NCBI GenBank assembly: GCA_947166385.1
Contig: CAMVEB010000004.1
Coordinates: forward strand, 62,001-126,000
Length of the DNA: 64,000 bases
From: an uncultured Clostridia bacterium
GTDB lineage: Bacteria; Bacillota; Clostridia; Christensenellales; Aristaeellaceae
Reading direction: 5' to 3'
Each line of letters starts with the position of its first letter. The stretch's first letter is position 1. Of this stretch, positions 63,973 to 64,000 are shown piece after piece. The translations under genes and the position numbers were made by a program. The notes under the pieces were generated by a model that was not told the origin of the DNA, did not search any database, and worked only from the letters and a program-made list of their open reading frames with translations.

Positions 63973-64000
63973 ATGCGGACACATGGAATTCGTAAATATA
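63973..64000 (+). CDS. Start of probable mreD, cut by window edge
   Basis: ATG at 63973 after GGAGAGGAGGAG, one base after the mreC stop codon; only nine codons visible (MRTHGIRKY). Called mreD from position alone. Confidence 0.5.

Noticed and set aside
1-64000. CRISPR arrays, rRNA, tRNA genes, insertion sequences
   Set aside because: None seen on either strand on reading through; a tRNA scan could not be run, so a missed tRNA in an intergenic gap is possible but gaps are short.

Overview
The window is a gene-dense chromosomal segment (about 55 protein genes, moderate to low GC by eye) from a Gram-positive anaerobe of the Firmicutes, most likely a gut or rumen member of class Clostridia. The main pointers are a T-box leader, an HPr kinase, strong AGGAGG-type ribosome binding sites with several TTG starts, UPF0210/UPF0237 genes, a TM1266-type hydrogenase regulator gene and conserved Bacillus/Clostridium gene orders (phoH-pgpH-ybeY-era; rbgA-rnhB-...-dprA-topA-trmFO-hslV-hslU; maf-mreB-mreC). 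I see no rRNA, tRNA, CRISPR array, insertion sequence or prophage.

Layout. 1-3.1 kb (minus): a T-box-controlled pair made of a LeuA paralogue whose metal-binding residues are replaced and a TIM-barrel/acyl-CoA-ligase fusion cut by the left edge. 3.2-8.0 kb (plus): phoH, pgpH, ybeY, era. 8.0-12.6 kb: rlmI-like methyltransferase, GNAT, a small Cys-rich protein, a XerS-like recombinase with a 32-bp dif-like inverted repeat just upstream, rnhA, proC. 12.7-26.8 kb (minus): one long probable operon rbgA-rnhB-yraN-GT-C fusion-comM-dprA-topA-trmFO-hslV-hslU. 26.9-34 kb (minus): phosphohexomutase, DUF2461, GH3, rplS, ATP-grasp, ychF. 34-42.3 kb (plus): uppP, dacA, then a sugar kinase/HAD/hprK/ROK kinase/LRR run. 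42.3-44.4 kb (minus): SPFH zinc-ribbon protein and a degenerate receiver protein. 44.4-52.2 kb: a GT1 glycosyltransferase, an ABC permease and binding protein with no ATPase, a TM1266-like regulator behind an apparent RNA attenuator, a CtpA protease, a PucR-type regulator, a secreted NlpC/CHAP-like protein and an MsmK-type ATPase. 52.3-60.8 kb (minus): coiled-coil protein, coaD, rsmD, membrane protein, alr, murC, yhbY, obg, UPF0210 and ACT genes. 60.8-64 kb (plus): maf, mreB, mreC and the first codons of a probable mreD.

Themes. Much of the window serves the envelope (uppP, dacA, alr, murC, mreBC, glycosyltransferases), ribosome and RNA maturation (era, ybeY, rbgA, obg, yhbY, rsmD, rlmI, trmFO, rplS) and DNA upkeep (topA, dprA, rnhA, rnhB, Xer). 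The least ordinary parts are the T-box/degenerate LeuA/TIM-ligase operon, the dif-like site next to the single-Xer-type gene, the double GT-C enzyme, the unidentified structured leader before the TM1266 gene, and the SPFH/pseudo-receiver pair.
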